Below, piece by piece: positions 30,662 through 41,202 of a stretch of 64,000 nucleotides of DNA. The notes under the pieces were generated by a model, which saw nothing but the letters and a program-made list of their open reading frames with translations, did no database searches and was not told where the DNA came from. The first letter of the stretch is position 1. Each line of letters begins with the position of its first letter. The DNA comes from Cyanidiococcus yangmingshanensis (Eukaryota; Rhodophyta; Bangiophyceae; Cyanidiales; Cyanidiaceae), in assembly GCA_013995675.1 (NCBI GenBank), contig VWRR01000001.1:124001-188000 (forward strand), written 5' to 3'. Made by a program: the position numbers and the translations under genes.

Positions 30662-31601
30662 TCATGTCCGCTGTTCAGTTCGATCCGTAGCTCGAGACAA
30701 AAGCCGCCGTGACTCATAGACACGGACACATACCACGTGGTCACTGTCGAGTGCAACGATCTGTTCACAGCCCTTGGAACGAGGCATGAACGTTCCGCAG
30801 CATTCCCAGAAGAAGCTCTCGAACAGGAACCAGCCAGTAGTATACAACAGCAAAATCAGACTCCAAGTATATGGGAAGAAGAGTAGCGTGAACACCAGAA
30901 AGGCGTAGTCGTACCGAGCTGGATGCACACCATCGAAAACTTTCACAACACGGGGCAGAGACGGGTCGTTCGCGGTCGTCTCTACAGGAGCATGGCCTCT
31001 GTTCTCGGCACTGTTGTTTGGCTCGGATGGTGCATTCGCTTGCGGATCACGAGACCGCCTCTCGCAGACGGACTGCCAGTAGCCGTAACAATGTCGACGC
31101 CGCCAGTCCATAACGTAGGCAGGCAGTGCCTCCGCCTCTGAACCCGAGAGAAGCGAGACCTGACTGGCTGACTCTGGCCCTGCACAAGGCGTTGTCTGTC
31201 GCGGTGCACTCGTCCCGCCAACGGCCATATCCTGCCCGCAAACCAAACAGCGCGAAAAGTAAACTGAAAGAGGCAAATAGAGAACTGAGTCGGGGTCCGC
31301 TGTACCCGAACTTGTCGACGGCAAGCGACCAAGCCACCAGAGGCGGTTGGTTCAGCGACGTGGCGATGCTTCCACCAAAGTTTTTGCGTTGCATAAGCTG
31401 CAGAGGTTGGGCTCCCAGTGGCAGGCGACTCGCCCTGCGCCCAGACCTGCTCGTTCCAGTTTCATTATTCGAGACGATCACGGGGCCTGCTGATCCAATA
31501 AAAGTACGCTCACGCTCGCTCTCTTCCGAGCTCGAGGTGCTCGGTGAGTCTGTAGGACTTGTCACCAGCTCTCCGTTTTTATCATCCGGAGGTTTCTTCA
31601 T
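30662..31601 (-). CDS. Unknown membrane protein, one +1 break
   Basis: From the ATG at 31601 (MKKPPDDKNGELVTSPTDSP) an acidic, Ser-rich cytosolic head of about 95 residues leads to a hydrophobic segment (RLSSLFASFSLLFALFGLRA). A +1 change near 31140 is needed to enter the second frame, which has a Trp/Tyr-rich loop (YVMDWRRRHCYGYWQSVCER) and a long hydrophobic pair (YDYAFLVFTLLFFPYTWSLI and following). It then ends in a basic tail at 30662. Total is about 290 residues with three or four membrane segments. No family is recognised. Confidence 0.5.
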
Positions 31602-32572
31602 ACCCGCGTATGTTGTTCCCTAATACGCTCTACGATATTTGGGTACTTGCCAGAACAACTCAGCGGGACAGCCAAGAACAAACGAACTTGGTTGTTCGCT
31701 TGAGGCGCCCTGGTGCATCCATGGATCGGGTTGCCGCAACTCCGACCGATGGTCTCCAGTCGTCCGGGCGGAAGCGTCTACTCTTGAACACCAGTCGCGA
31801 TGTATTCACGAAGATTCCTGGTCAACGTGTACATGTCCTTGTCCGAGTCAAGTGCGGACAAGGCGTCGAGAGTTTAGGACATGGCTCTCCAAAACCGATA
31901 GGAAAGAACGAGATCGATGAAGATGAGAGTCATTGTACTGGCCTAGACCAGTCTCTAGGTACTTTCTTGGTTCGCCCGAGTTGATTGGTCTGTTCAGTGC
32001 ACCGTTCGAACTTGCAGTTCGAGTTCAGGAGGCCACCTCGTTTCCTCATTGTTCGTGCACCAGAAAGGAGGCGGCGGCGAGAATCGAAAGTATTGCAGAA
32101 AGGCGTCTCTATGAGTGAGCAATTTCCGGTCGGTTCTTTTTGGTCTATGTCGAGCTGGTACAGGTTTGGAGTACCATCCAAGTGATCATTTGAGAAGCGG
32201 ATCCGTGGACAATAGCGCAACTCGCTATAAGGAACAGGACTTGTGCATGGCTCGCAGGCTGCGTTCCAGCAGTCGGTATCGTTTCTGATGCAAATATACG
32301 AATCGATGCGAGTTTGACGAACGAAATCGTGAAGGAACAAAAACGAAATCATCTTTCGGTTTCATCACAGGAGATACCATGGTCCATTGGAGCAGCTTGA
32401 TGATCACCAGACAGCCCTATCCGATGATTCTATGTTCATTCTCTCTGGAGTGCCGAGTCTGCGAGTCCAAAAGTCGCGATCGGGGCGCGCCATGCACTCC
32501 CGCCCTGACGGCGAGGACCTCTCGAAAGCGGCGAACAAACCAAGAACATCGAGCAAGAAAACGCTCTGCTAT
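31602..32572. other. No firmly supported gene; weak candidate on minus strand
   Basis: The region holds a minus-strand pair of frames (32407-32225, then 32352-31930 in the +1 frame) with pieces such as SELRYCPRIRFSNDHLDGTP, and a competing plus-strand frame at 31559-31984. Neither is recognisable and they overlap, so no gene is called. Confidence 0.3.
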
Positions 32573-34444
32573 CTATGCTCGAGCATCATGGACCGATGCG
32601 TCCACTTGCTCGGATATGTCAGCGGCATCGACGCGTTTGAGCGCGCGTTCAAGGATGCGCTTCTTGCCCATGCGGAAGCGCCTCGCTAGTTCCATCTGTC
32701 TGGTGCTGGTTTTCATATGCTCGTCCTCAATAAGCGTTGTCGGCATGGATGCTAGTTCAACACGAATCAGTTCACCTAGTGCGGTATTCGATAGGTTCGG
32801 TGCAGATGTTTGATTGCGTACCGTGCCTGTTGCATCGAGTATGATCATCGCCTCGGATCGCGGATCCCAAAGCTTGTAGGTGTCATGGGGATTATCATCC
32901 TCGACAAAACCGTATACAGCAAGCAATTCATCATTCGTCAGATTTCCGTACGAAATGAAAACCTGCTCACCAGCGACGTACTCCTGATCAGCAACGCTCA
33001 ATAAGAACGCATCGTAGAAATACTCATAGGAGACTGCAGATGTGACCTTGGAAGAGTGGTTGAACAAATCGATCAATGGCGCGATGACATACTTTTTCAG
33101 TGGATTTCCATGAAGCGATCTGTAGATGCGTGGATAGAGTGCATCAAAGACCAGCTGAGACAAGGTAACGACGAGAAAGACATTCAGCGCTGAGGTCGTG
33201 TCCAGAAGATGTGTGTTCCAGCTGGCAAGCGAGAGCGCGCCAGCGAAGCATGTTTGGCGCCAGCGCTCACGGAACGGTGTCGTCTCACAAGGCCCGCTAA
33301 ATGCTCGCGTGACGACAACATTCAGCGCCCAGTAAAAGTCATGCTCGCTGAATAGACCACCGAGAGACTCGAGCGAAATGCCGCGCTTCGTGAAGGTTCG
33401 CTCCACAAAACGAGCGTACAGATCCCTCCATTTGTGTTCTTGTTCAACAATGGCGCGCTCCAAGCACGCGTACTGGAGTTCACGACGCTCCGCTGCAGTC
33501 CAGTGGAGCGGACGATCCGTAAAGGATGTTGGAAGGAGCTGAAACCAAGGCGAAAGAGTCAGCGCTGATTTCGCTGCGCCAGGGAACCTACTACGCTGAT
33601 TGGGACGACGCTCCCAACGTCGAAGCTGGCGATGCAGTACCAGCTTTTCAAGCTTCTGTGCTGATTCGGGATCAAACTTGTAACGCTCGAAAAGTAATAG
33701 GAGTGCGAGTCGGCCCCACCAAGGTGCGCTTCGCCAGAACTCGGGTGCACAGATTGCCGGAGGAAGGGGACAACCACGGGCACCGTCATCAGAACGGGTC
33801 TGCAAGGTCAAAGAACCGGGAATACGAGCCAGAATTGAGCGTGCCGGTAACGTGGTTTCTGCCACGATGCCTCGCAAGTGCTCGCTGCCAAAATACTTGA
33901 TGGCGAGGCCGGCTATCTCTATCCCAGACTCGCAGACCCATTTCATGAAAGGAGCCGTCTGATACTGACTCTCCGTATGCAGCACTCCTTGTATCGGGGA
34001 CATATCACGAGTCGTCTCTGGTGCTGTTTTTGTCGGAGCGGTCGAGCCAGAGGCCGATGAACTTGCGCCAGTTCCCGAGGCTGGACCTGGATGTATCCCC
34101 TTTCCGCCATCGTCTCCAGTTTGGTCTCTTTCAAGAGAAACAGCTCCTTTGAGGATGTTCTGAGCGGCGTTAGAGATACGACTTGACTTTGATAGCGTTG
34201 GCTCAAAAGGTGGGCGGTGCCAACTAGCAGCTCGGGGAAACGCACGTCGTTGTCGAAGCGAGGCAACGGAACACCAGGAAACACGTGCTTTCAGAACAGC
34301 TGATGACAGCGCTGTATTACGCTTTGTAGCCAGGCACAAAGCTGGCTGGAAGAGCACCCATCCTGCCCGAGTCACCACCAACGGCACGAGTTCGGCACCT
34401 TGTTTCTTCTTTGACGAGGGTTTCAGCACGCGAACGTCATTCAT
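32573..34444 (-). CDS. SET-domain protein methyltransferase (Rubisco LSMT/SETD type)
   Basis: A 623-residue protein with an unbroken frame. The first 175 residues are basic and Ser/Thr-rich, consistent with a transit peptide and linker. The SET domain spans about 180-530, with the opening block IKYFGSEHLRGIVAE, a large insert typical of LSMT-like enzymes, and the catalytic block near 460: PLIDLFNHSS followed by SYEYFYDAFLLSVADQEYV and EQVFISYGNLTNDELLAVYG. The Asn-His pair of the SAM site and the Tyr of the SYG motif are present. A substrate-binding helical domain follows (ELIRVELASMPTTLI). By analogy it methylates lysines on a plastid protein such as Rubisco or aldolase; the target is unknown. 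Confidence 0.88.
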   Translation of the reverse strand: MNDVRVLKPSSKKKQGAELVPLVVTRAGWVLFQPALCLATKRNTALSSAVLKARVSWCSVASLRQRRAFPRAASWHRPPFEPTLSKSSRISNAAQNILKGAVSLERDQTGDDGGKGIHPGPASGTGASSSASGSTAPTKTAPETTRDMSPIQGVLHTESQYQTAPFMKWVCESGIEIAGLAIKYFGSEHLRGIVAETTLPARSILARIPGSLTLQTRSDDGARGCPLPPAICAPEFWRSAPWWGRLALLLLFERYKFDPESAQKLEKLVLHRQLRRWERRPNQRSRFPGAAKSALTLSPWFQLLPTSFTDRPLHWTAAERRELQYACLERAIVEQEHKWRDLYARFVERTFTKRGISLESLGGLFSEHDFYWALNVVVTRAFSGPCETTPFRERWRQTCFAGALSLASWNTHLLDTTSALNVFLVVTLSQLVFDALYPRIYRSLHGNPLKKYVIAPLIDLFNHSSKVTSAVSYEYFYDAFLLSVADQEYVAGEQVFISYGNLTNDELLAVYGFVEDDNPHDTYKLWDPRSEAMIILDATGTVRNQTSAPNLSNTALGELIRVELASMPTTLIEDEHMKTSTRQMELARRFRMGKKRILERALKRVDAADISEQVDASVHDARA

Positions 34445-34487
34445 CGTTCGCTCTTCGAATGGGGTCTCAGTTCAATGCCCTTTTTCC

Positions 34488-34748
34488 TTACCCTGTTCCG
34501 TTTACCAACGTCCCTAAAAGGTTGCTGACGAGTTCTTTGCAGTACACAAAGGATTCTGGACCTCGTCGAGCAGTGAGCACCAGGTAGCGGAGATGTGTAG
34601 GCCTGGCCGAGACACGGGAGGTTCGTTTAGCCGACTGACCGGATCGAACCAGCCACCATTTCAGCCACCATACTCTCTTCAAGCGTTTCGAGGCCAACAA
34701 GTTGTCTTGCTGGGAGACGGCCCAGTACTTGAGATTCTCGACGATCAT
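34488..34748 (-). CDS. Small basic hypothetical protein
   Basis: An 86-residue frame from the ATG at 34748 (MIVENLKYWAVSQQDNLLAS). It is basic and Trp-rich (KRLKRVWWLKWWLVRSGQSA), with a conserved-looking end (RRGPESFVYCKELVSNLLGT). The frame is open upstream to 34862 but without ATG. No family is recognised. Basic charge and small size would suit a ribosomal or mitochondrial protein, but that is a guess. It starts about 110 bp from the divergent small membrane protein at 34856. Confidence 0.45.
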   Translation of the reverse strand: MIVENLKYWAVSQQDNLLASKRLKRVWWLKWWLVRSGQSAKRTSRVSARPTHLRYLVLTARRGPESFVYCKELVSNLLGTLVNGTG

Positions 34749-34855
34749 TTTGAGAGATATACAGAATAAGGATACGACAAGGGTCTTGTAGAAATTTTGT
34801 TGGCATCGAAGGAGTAGAGAGACTGTTCTGGACTGAGCGAAGGGAGCACGGATCC

Positions 34856-35167
34856 ATGTCACCCCGAGGGACGGCTCAGCTTCTGTTGCTGCTGAGTTTT
34901 GCTGGCACTGGGATGCTTCTCGTTCTTGGTGCTCTCTTCAAAAATAATTACCCATATTTGGGTGATTACGAAGGTGATTTTGCAGCCACTGCGTCCGTGT
35001 GCTTTCGAAGTGCGCTGGCGTTCACTGGTCTTGGAGTGTTGAGTATCCTTGCCCTTCCGGTGGCTTCCTGGTACGAACGACGAAAGCAACGGCGACAACT
35101 GCTTGAAGCACGCCAAGTCGCCTCCAGGACCGCCGCCGTAAAGTTTGCTGCAGCTGAGCCGTGGTGA
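34856..35167 (+). CDS. Small two-helix membrane protein, RNase K / V-ATPase subunit f-like
   Basis: A 103-residue protein with two hydrophobic helices, residues 7-27 (AQLLLLLSFAGTGMLLVLGA) and about 51-71 (SALAFTGLGVLSILALPVAS). They are separated by a polar loop with LFKNNYPYLGDYEGD, and a basic tail follows. Size, spacing and the G-x-L-F start of the loop resemble ribonuclease kappa, now known as V-ATPase subunit f, which sits in the Vo ring. The sequence match is weak, so this is a suggestion; other small two-helix proteins are possible. Confidence 0.5.
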   Translation: MSPRGTAQLLLLLSFAGTGMLLVLGALFKNNYPYLGDYEGDFAATASVCFRSALAFTGLGVLSILALPVASWYERRKQRRQLLEARQVASRTAAVKFAAAEPW

Positions 35168-35452
35168 GACCGCAGCACTGGAGCCGTCGCGCGCTCGTAA
35201 CGACAGCACCAAAGCCCGGTCGACCGATAGACCCAGGTCCTTGGCGAGGTCGTAGCAGCGTACGCTACGTTTTTTACCTGAAGACGCGCGACGATGAGGT
35301 CTCAAAGCGCCGAAAGCGTCTGGTGTCACCAAGGGGTCGGAGGCAGCAAACCATACGCACCGTTTACAGCTCATGTCTCTTGTGGGTGCGAGGCTCGAAC
35401 CGCAGCGTACGCGCCTACCATCGATGTGCGGCAAGTCCCGAAACTTCAGCTT

Positions 35453-36193
35453 TTACGCTGTTGCGGATACTTTGGACTGACGGACGGTGGATCGTCGACT
35501 ACGGCTCTCCTTTCGCAGCTGACGGGCCTCTGCTTGGCGTTGTGCGAGAAGTTTCTCGTACTCTGCTGCTTCGGCTTTGGCCTTGAGTGCCCTAGAGCGC
35601 TGTAACGCTCGACGTCGACGTTTCCGCTGCAGTGACTGAGCGGTGACCAAGCGCTGTATCTTCGGCGCCTTTTCATAAGTCTTGCCCGAGGCAGTGGTTA
35701 CTTTGCGGCGAATCACATACTTGCGCACGTCATCGTCTTTGCTCAAGTTAAACAGCTTCCGGATATTTGAAGCACGCTTTGGCCCTAGACGCCGTGGAAT
35801 GATCCGATCCGTTAGTCCTGGTATTTCTCGATCGCCCTGACGAACTATAGCCAAGTTCACCACGCTCATTTCGCTACTGATGATGCAACCACGGACGCTG
35901 CGACGTTTGCGCTCACCATCGCGCATTCCATAACCACGGCAACCAACGTCTCCTTTATACATCAAGAGACGAACACGGTTCGGTGTCAGCACGCCAAGGC
36001 GAGCAGGAAACCCTTCTTTATCCTGCGCGCCCATAATACGCAAGATCGAGCCACGAAACTCCTCGCCGAGCAGCGCTTCGCCGTCCACCTCCTGTGCTAG
36101 GCGCTTGTCATAGATCGCCCGCAGTCGACTCTCGTCATCAACTTCGTATTGCTTCTGACAACCAGTCGCCGGGTTTGCCACGTTAAACTTCAT
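35453..36193 (-). CDS. RPS6: 40S ribosomal protein eS6
   Basis: A cytosolic small-subunit protein of 246 residues, the usual length. It begins [20 protein letters not shown] and has the conserved [40 protein letters not shown] and [20 protein letters not shown]. The C-terminal helix is very basic and ends in [14 protein letters not shown]. The last residues lack the clear RRRSS array phosphorylated by S6 kinase in animals, leaving only scattered serines. The frame is intact. Confidence 0.97.
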   Translation of the reverse strand: MKFNVANPATGCQKQYEVDDESRLRAIYDKRLAQEVDGEALLGEEFRGSILRIMGAQDKEGFPARLGVLTPNRVRLLMYKGDVGCRGYGMRDGERKRRSVRGCIISSEMSVVNLAIVRQGDREIPGLTDRIIPRRLGPKRASNIRKLFNLSKDDDVRKYVIRRKVTTASGKTYEKAPKIQRLVTAQSLQRKRRRRALQRSRALKAKAEAAEYEKLLAQRQAEARQLRKESRSRRSTVRQSKVSATA

Positions 36194-36954
36194 AGCAGTT
36201 GTTCGTGGCGATCCTGCTGGTCTGCACCTCTCAGAGCGTTCTATGCCTGTTTTAGAGCGCGATTATGCTGGGTCGAGGGGGCGGTGACGCCATGGGCGCC
36301 GCACGCCGCGTCTTCAAGATGGTTCAAAACTACACCTAACTGGTCATCGCGCCCTGCCGATGGATTCGAGCTTTATGGTGCCCGCCGGACGACCCCCGTG
36401 CCAGCGCGGGCTCCAAATCATCGATCCAGCAGATTTCCGCCCAGAATCTCGAGTGCTCAAAACGGGAACACCGAGTATCTGTGGACGAATGTACGCTTTC
36501 TGGACATAATTTGGTTCAGATGACTACGAGACGCGCCACATGAAATGCCGCAGCTTCAGACATCCGATAGACAACGAGTCGGTCTCGGCTTGGTCCGCTA
36601 AACCTGGCCCAGAAGAACGCAACAATGAGTCGGGTGCAATTGCATGGTATGTGCTCGTCTCCTAACGTATCGCTGCCGAAACGTCTGGGTGATTTTTGGA
36701 GCGAGCCATCGGGAACTGAATTCGTGGCTCCATGACGATCTACACGGTGGTGCAGTCGATCACGCTGGCGACCGACACAACCGATCATTGGCTTGAGTAT
36801 GATCGCAGCGCACTGGGCGACACCTTCGTACGCTCGTTGATGCAGCGAAGCAGCGTTGTCATGCCTGTCCTCTTCTTTGGTACAGGCATCGACTCTTGTA
36901 GCTCGATTCCGTTCGGCTCTGCACAGAGTGCGTATTCACTTTATATGTTCAATT
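36194..36954. other. No supported gene
   Basis: Upstream region of eS6. A plus-strand frame at 36732-36998 of 88 codons is the best open frame but is unrecognised and short. No RNA gene seen. Confidence 0.4.
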
Positions 36955-37360
36955 TTAGCCTGACTTTTGTGCGGAGCTTCTCCCAGTCTTTTTCTTGATT
37001 TCGGATGCAAAAGAGAAATGAATGATCGCATGTTCGCCGCCTGGAGTATCATGCGGCGCTGGTAGTCGCAGTCGCAAAGCGATCCGTGGCGAGCTGTCCG
37101 ATCTTGTCCAGTCGCTCAAGTAGCAGGCGACCCTGGCTAGAGGCTGCTCCCGCGACCAGAGAACTCGAGCGAGTCGAACGCGCTGGTCAAACGTACACTC
37201 AGTGCGTTGAGAGAGAGAGCAAGTTGGGGTCAAGTTTCGAATAAGACTTGCCTTGAAGCCACGGAGAGAAAGAGGTTGCGCAGTTGGCCTCGTTGCCGTC
37301 TGGGCTGGTCGCGACTCTGAACGTTTGTGCTGCACGACGGTGTCGCCGGGCTTCGTTCAT
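36955..37360 (-). CDS. Small unknown gene, one +1 break
   Basis: From an ATG at 37360 (MNEARRHRRAAQTFRVATSP) the product runs about 50 residues. A +1 change near 37200 then leads into a frame with DQRVRLARVLWSREQPLARV and ALRLRLPAPHDTPGGEHAII, ending in a Lys-rich tail at 36955. It is about 130 residues in all, with no domain recognised. A plus-strand membrane protein begins on the other side. Confidence 0.35.
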
Positions 37361-37556
37361 CCAATATCCTCGCAAGATCCATAGATTCGAACTTGCTGCA
37401 GCTTTCCTGGTACTCCCCGACTGATGGTGGCTCGCAAAGCCCAACTTGATTTCGCGACAACGTTCCAGCACCTCTCGCTGGCTTTGATTGCGGCGACGAT
37501 ATCGGCTTGCGCAAACTGTCTACAGCCGCGGAGCCTGATCCCAACAGGCAACGCCA

Positions 37557-38219
37557 GTGTTCATTGCAGCTGGACTCTATTTTTGTAGTTGGTCGGTGTA
37601 TACTAGGCAATTCAGACAACAAACTCGAAAGCTGCAGTTGCGCCTGGGACCTTCTCAGCGGTATCGTTACGGCCTCGTTTCGCTTGTCATACAGAGAGCT
37701 GTGCAAGGCTTCGGGCACAGCATCATGGTTGCCGGACTCATCATAAGAACCGGATCGTATCGTGTCCTTCTTACCTACTTTGTTGTAGAGTATATGGCAT
37801 CTTGGGCAGGTTTCCATGCATGGCTCTCGAGTAGGAGACGCCTCCCGAAGCAGCGTAGCAAAGTTGCAGAAGCCATGACCGACGCCCGAGTATTCACGCA
37901 CGATCGTTCTTATCAACTCTTAGAGCAATGGAATGGGCGTTCCAATCTGGCAGTACTTTTAGGTGAAATCGTCCCCCTTGTTCTTGTTATTTATTGTACG
38001 CTGAACGCGGTCTGCAGTCGTGAAGGAGTTGCTGTTGCTTCTTGGAAGTCCGAGCTAAGCGCCCTTGGTTTGTGGCGACACGATTCGATGGCACCAGTAC
38101 GTTGGTTGCTGATGCTGGCCGAAACAGCCCACCTCATGTGGATAGGTGGAAACCTCTTGTTGGTGACCTGGCATCTGGCGATGGTCGTGCCAGACCAAAC
38201 GCATTCATCGTCGTCGTAG
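37557..38219 (+). CDS. Unknown multi-pass membrane protein
   Basis: A 220-codon frame whose first codon is GTG; the first in-frame ATG is at 37725. Hydrophobic segments lie at residues 1-17 (IAAGLYFCSWSV), about 66-90 (YRVLLTYFVVEYMASWAGFH), 129-150 (LAVLLGEIVPLVLVIYCTLN) and 182-210 (LLMLAETAHLMWIGGNLLLV). Just upstream, in the frame one base away, is another hydrophobic stretch (FQHLSLALIAATISACANCL), so the true N-terminus probably lies in that frame and is joined by a +1 change. I do not recognise the family; four or five membrane passes suggest an ER or plastid membrane protein. Confidence 0.5.
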   Translation: MFIAAGLYFCSWSVYTRQFRQQTRKLQLRLGPSQRYRYGLVSLVIQRAVQGFGHSIMVAGLIIRTGSYRVLLTYFVVEYMASWAGFHAWLSSRRRLPKQRSKVAEAMTDARVFTHDRSYQLLEQWNGRSNLAVLLGEIVPLVLVIYCTLNAVCSREGVAVASWKSELSALGLWRHDSMAPVRWLLMLAETAHLMWIGGNLLLVTWHLAMVVPDQTHSSSS

Positions 38220-38778
38220 GCATCTCTTGGCGTCAGTCCATGTAGTAAGAGTCTCTGATCCGATACTGACAACGATGCGAAAGCGTCTGCTTGCAAGACT
38301 CCCAGCCGTGACTCAATCCTGACTTTTACAGCTCTAACAAGGACCTCGGAGAGGCAACGCCTCAGGTCTCGAGCATCCATCATCCGAATCGGCGAGCATG
38401 AGCAAAGTGGCAGTCTTCGGTGCCTGGAAGCATGCGAACCATGCGCTTAGCTCCGCGTAAATCATGGTTTACCCCTTTTCGAGGATACTCTGCAGATACT
38501 GACCCAACAGAACCCACGATGTACATCCATCCGAAAAAAGAAATTCGTCGGGTCTCCTCTCGCTACCACGAATGTCCTCGTCTGAGTTGCCGCCTTGGAC
38601 CTTATCTCGGATTCTCGACGCTGTTCTGTGCCGGCACTTGTGCAACGTTTTGACACGTCGTCACAAAACGTCTTCACCTCGGATTTTGAACTATGTTCAT
38701 TTTGGGAGCAACCGTCTTATCATGGAGGAACAAGGCCTCCACTTCGACAGATGGTAGAACGAGCATAGCTCAAGGCCG
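38220..38778. other. No firmly supported gene
   Basis: A plus-strand frame from 38420 to 38650, with ATGs at 38432 and 38441, carries MRTMRLAPRKSWFTPFRGYS, which could be an organelle leader. A following frame to 38757 is open, but the two do not add up to a recognisable protein, and the minus strand is also open. No gene is called. Confidence 0.3.
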
Positions 38779-39374
38779 ATGGCCATCTGTGCTGGGGCTC
38801 GAGCGGCGACCACGCGCTCGGCAACGTTCCGACTTCAAGCTGCGACAGAAGCTGTAGGACCTTGAAGGCCACGACTGCGGAGGGGAATGCTTTCCGCTCG
38901 GACGAGGCTAGATGGCCTACAGATACCATCATCTATGAGGTTCCGCCCGGTAGATTACCGACCACGTTGCCGGACGGCTTTTGGTACCGTTGTCTCTCGG
39001 GTGACGTTGACAACCGTATTATCAACGGTCTCGTCGCGTACAGCCTAGGATATATCTACAATGGAGATAAAGAAGTCTGGGAGACCGATTTCGTGCCAAA
39101 GGAATGGATTGAAGCGTTTCCAGATGGAGAACCCCCTGATTTTATCGGCATCTCCAAGGAGTATTCAGCAGCGAATGACACACCAGTGAAGAAGGCTATC
39201 CAAATGCTGCAGCGCTCTCTACCAACCGAGTATCGTCAGTTCCTTCAACGACGTCTTACCCAGTTCAAAGGCTATCAGATTGGTGAATTAACGCCCGAGA
39301 AAACAAGGAGAGCTCAGTGCATTAACTTTTTACTAGCTCGTATCGACATGCAGGAGAAGGGGCTCCTGCCATAG
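38779..39374 (+). CDS. Conserved-looking plastid-type protein of unknown function
   Basis: The body (frame 38862-39374, no early ATG) is a well-formed soluble protein with PDGFWYRCLSGDVDNRIING, YNGDKEVWETDFVPKEWIEA and ARIDMQEKGLLP. In the neighbouring frame an ATG at 38779 gives MAICAGARAATTRSATFRLQ, a textbook plastid transit peptide, which stops at a TGA at 38863. A single -1 change near 38860 would link them to about 198 residues. I do not recognise the family. The leader points to the plastid. Confidence 0.6.
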
Positions 39375-40207
39375 CGGTTTCGGCGCAACAGGGCACTCAG
39401 CTGGAGGTATGCTTCTGAGATCCGCAGTTCAAAGACGGGGCGTCGAAGTTCATGGATCTTTATGGTTGCATCGCTTTTGCAATGGATGCTCCTCGGTAGC
39501 AGCGTTCATGGGATGCTCGCGAACGCTTGTCGAACGAGACGCATCCAGTGTTCGCCCGATCATGAAGGAGTGCCAGTGAGCAAACGACTCAATCATAGGA
39601 GCGTATACCAGCCTGAAAGTAATACTTTTCGGCCGTGAATATGGACCTGCGGTCAGTCGTGGTATCCTGCTGAGACGACCAAAAGCTAAGTGTTCAACGA
39701 GTCGTTTCGAGACGTGCTCCTTTTGGCCCAGGACCGGTGCTTTGTATGCACTCAAGCGATTCGTGCAAGTCGCAGCAGTGCAAACTCGAAGCATTCGGGA
39801 CGCTGGTAACGTATTCGTTGGACAACGAGTGGCAAAATCCTTCTTCGCGGCGGTGTCTCCACCTGGGAAGATATCGAGGGCATTGACATACCCTGTTCAC
39901 GAATAGGTGCTTCAAAGTGCAGCGTTGGCGCTTGCGATTCACTCGCGGCTTGGCGAAAAGAGGCACGGCTCGTAGCGTCCAAAAGATCTTATCTAAATAG
40001 GAGTTATGCGCTCAGTGAAACGAGTCCTTACCCCGGAGATCATGATCGTGGAGCACAAACACAAACCTCGGGTCAAGCTGGTATGCGACTGTTATCGTCC
40101 ACTGAGACCGATGGCATCGAAGCCAATTCAGTATCAGGCGACTAGGACGTTCTACCTGGTGACGCTGCGCCCTGCGTCTGTCGCAGCCAGACACAAGACT
40201 CCATTCG
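39375..40207. other. Weak minus-strand gene candidate, otherwise nothing
   Basis: Overlapping minus-strand frames at about 39982-39752, 39966-39694 and 39794-39450 contain pieces such as EHLAFGRLSRIPRLTAGPYS and VETPPRRRILPLVVQRIRYQ. They would need two +1 changes to make one protein of about 170 residues. Unrecognised; strand and reality are uncertain. Confidence 0.25.
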
Positions 40208-40744
40208 CTACTTTAACCGTTCTGCAAGCCAAGCGAATGCCTCCTGGAGGCCTTCGCCTCGCTCGGCACTTGTGCCCATTATCGTCCACGTACGTTCGAG
40301 GTCGGCGAGACCCAAGCGCTCGCTGACTTCAGAGACCCGAGCAGCACTCGGAAGGTCCTGCTTGTTCGCCAACACAAGCAGAACGGCGTTCTGTAGCTCC
40401 GGTTCTGCCAGAATTGCTTGTAACTCCTGTTTCGCTGTGGACATTCGTCCCTTATCGGTGCTGTCAACGACGAAGATCACTGCCTCCTGGTTGAAAAAGT
40501 ATGAGCGCCAGTAGGGCCGTATCGAGTCTTGACCGCCCAGATCCCAGCACTGCATCTTCAGCCCCTGAATTTTCAAAGTTTCCAAGTTGAAGCCAACAGT
40601 TGGTGTGTGTTTCAAGTGAGAGTCAGGCTCGATCATCTTGTATAAAATCGTCGTCTTTCCGGCGTTATCCAGACCGAGCATAAGGATTCGCACCTCCCGC
40701 GTTCCAAAGAGTGTATAAAAGACTCGGCTGAATAGCTGGCCCAT
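40208..40744 (-). CDS. ARL1: ARL1-type small GTPase
   Basis: A 178-residue ARF-family GTPase. The start MGQLFSRVFYTLFGTREVRI has Gly2 for myristoylation and the ARL1-like FGTRE. G motifs: GLDNAGKTT at 24-32, effector region TPTVGFNLETL, WDLGGQDSIRPYWRSYF, NKQDLPSA and the final TSAERGEGLQEAF. Known ARL1 recruits GRIP-domain golgins to the trans-Golgi. The WDLGGQ-xSIRPYWR block favours ARL1 over ARF1. The frame is intact. Confidence 0.93.
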   Translation of the reverse strand: MGQLFSRVFYTLFGTREVRILMLGLDNAGKTTILYKMIEPDSHLKHTPTVGFNLETLKIQGLKMQCWDLGGQDSIRPYWRSYFFNQEAVIFVVDSTDKGRMSTAKQELQAILAEPELQNAVLLVLANKQDLPSAARVSEVSERLGLADLERTWTIMGTSAERGEGLQEAFAWLAERLK

Positions 40745-40795
40745 GGCTCATGAACTCGCACCTCTGCCGAAGCAAAAAAAAAAGCGAAGCACGGG

Positions 40796-41113
40796 CTAGG
40801 CCACCGTGAGAACAAGCTCGAAGCGAGAAACAGTCCAGTCTCGAATCAGTTTGGAACCGAGTGGCTCCAACACAGCCCGTCGAGGATTCGCGCCCTGGAC
40901 CAAGGACAGGAATCCCGTGTTCTGGAACAAACGTCCGTGTTGGCTTGTGTACTGCGGAGCGTTATCAACAACTCGCCTCTGAGGTTTGGCAGTGAGCATA
41001 AGGTCGTGCAAGAAAGTACCAAACTGGTGACTGTGGTCGCTTCCTGGTTTGAAGTAGGGATCGCTGAGGACGCTCCACCGTGTTATCTCGCTGGCTTGGA
41101 ACTGGCTGGGCAC
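40796..41113 (-). CDS. Hypothetical protein upstream of ARL1
   Basis: A frame of about 105 codons with balanced composition (ITRWSVLSDPYFKPGSDHSH, GRLFQNTGFLSLVQGANPRR, LEPLGSKLIRDWTVSRFELV), ending 51 bp before the ARL1 start on the same strand. The first codon in view is GTG, so the true start lies upstream and probably in another frame; an ATG near 41195 is a candidate. No domain is recognised. Confidence 0.45.
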   Translation of the reverse strand: MPSQFQASEITRWSVLSDPYFKPGSDHSHQFGTFLHDLMLTAKPQRRVVDNAPQYTSQHGRLFQNTGFLSLVQGANPRRAVLEPLGSKLIRDWTVSRFELVLTVA

Positions 41114-41202
41114 GGGCTTTGGTTGTGAGCCTCCCTGCGCCCGGAACTAGCTCGACTTGTCTGTGATTGTTCTTGAGCGGCGGTTCCTAAGTCATTTTCT
41201 CT

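Noticed and set aside
34630-34665. Perfect B-box-like sequence GGTTCGATCC on the minus strand, a possible tRNA or permuted tRNA
   Set aside because: The bases around it do not form a five-pair T stem, no A box or anticodon arm is visible on either side, and it lies inside a small coding frame.
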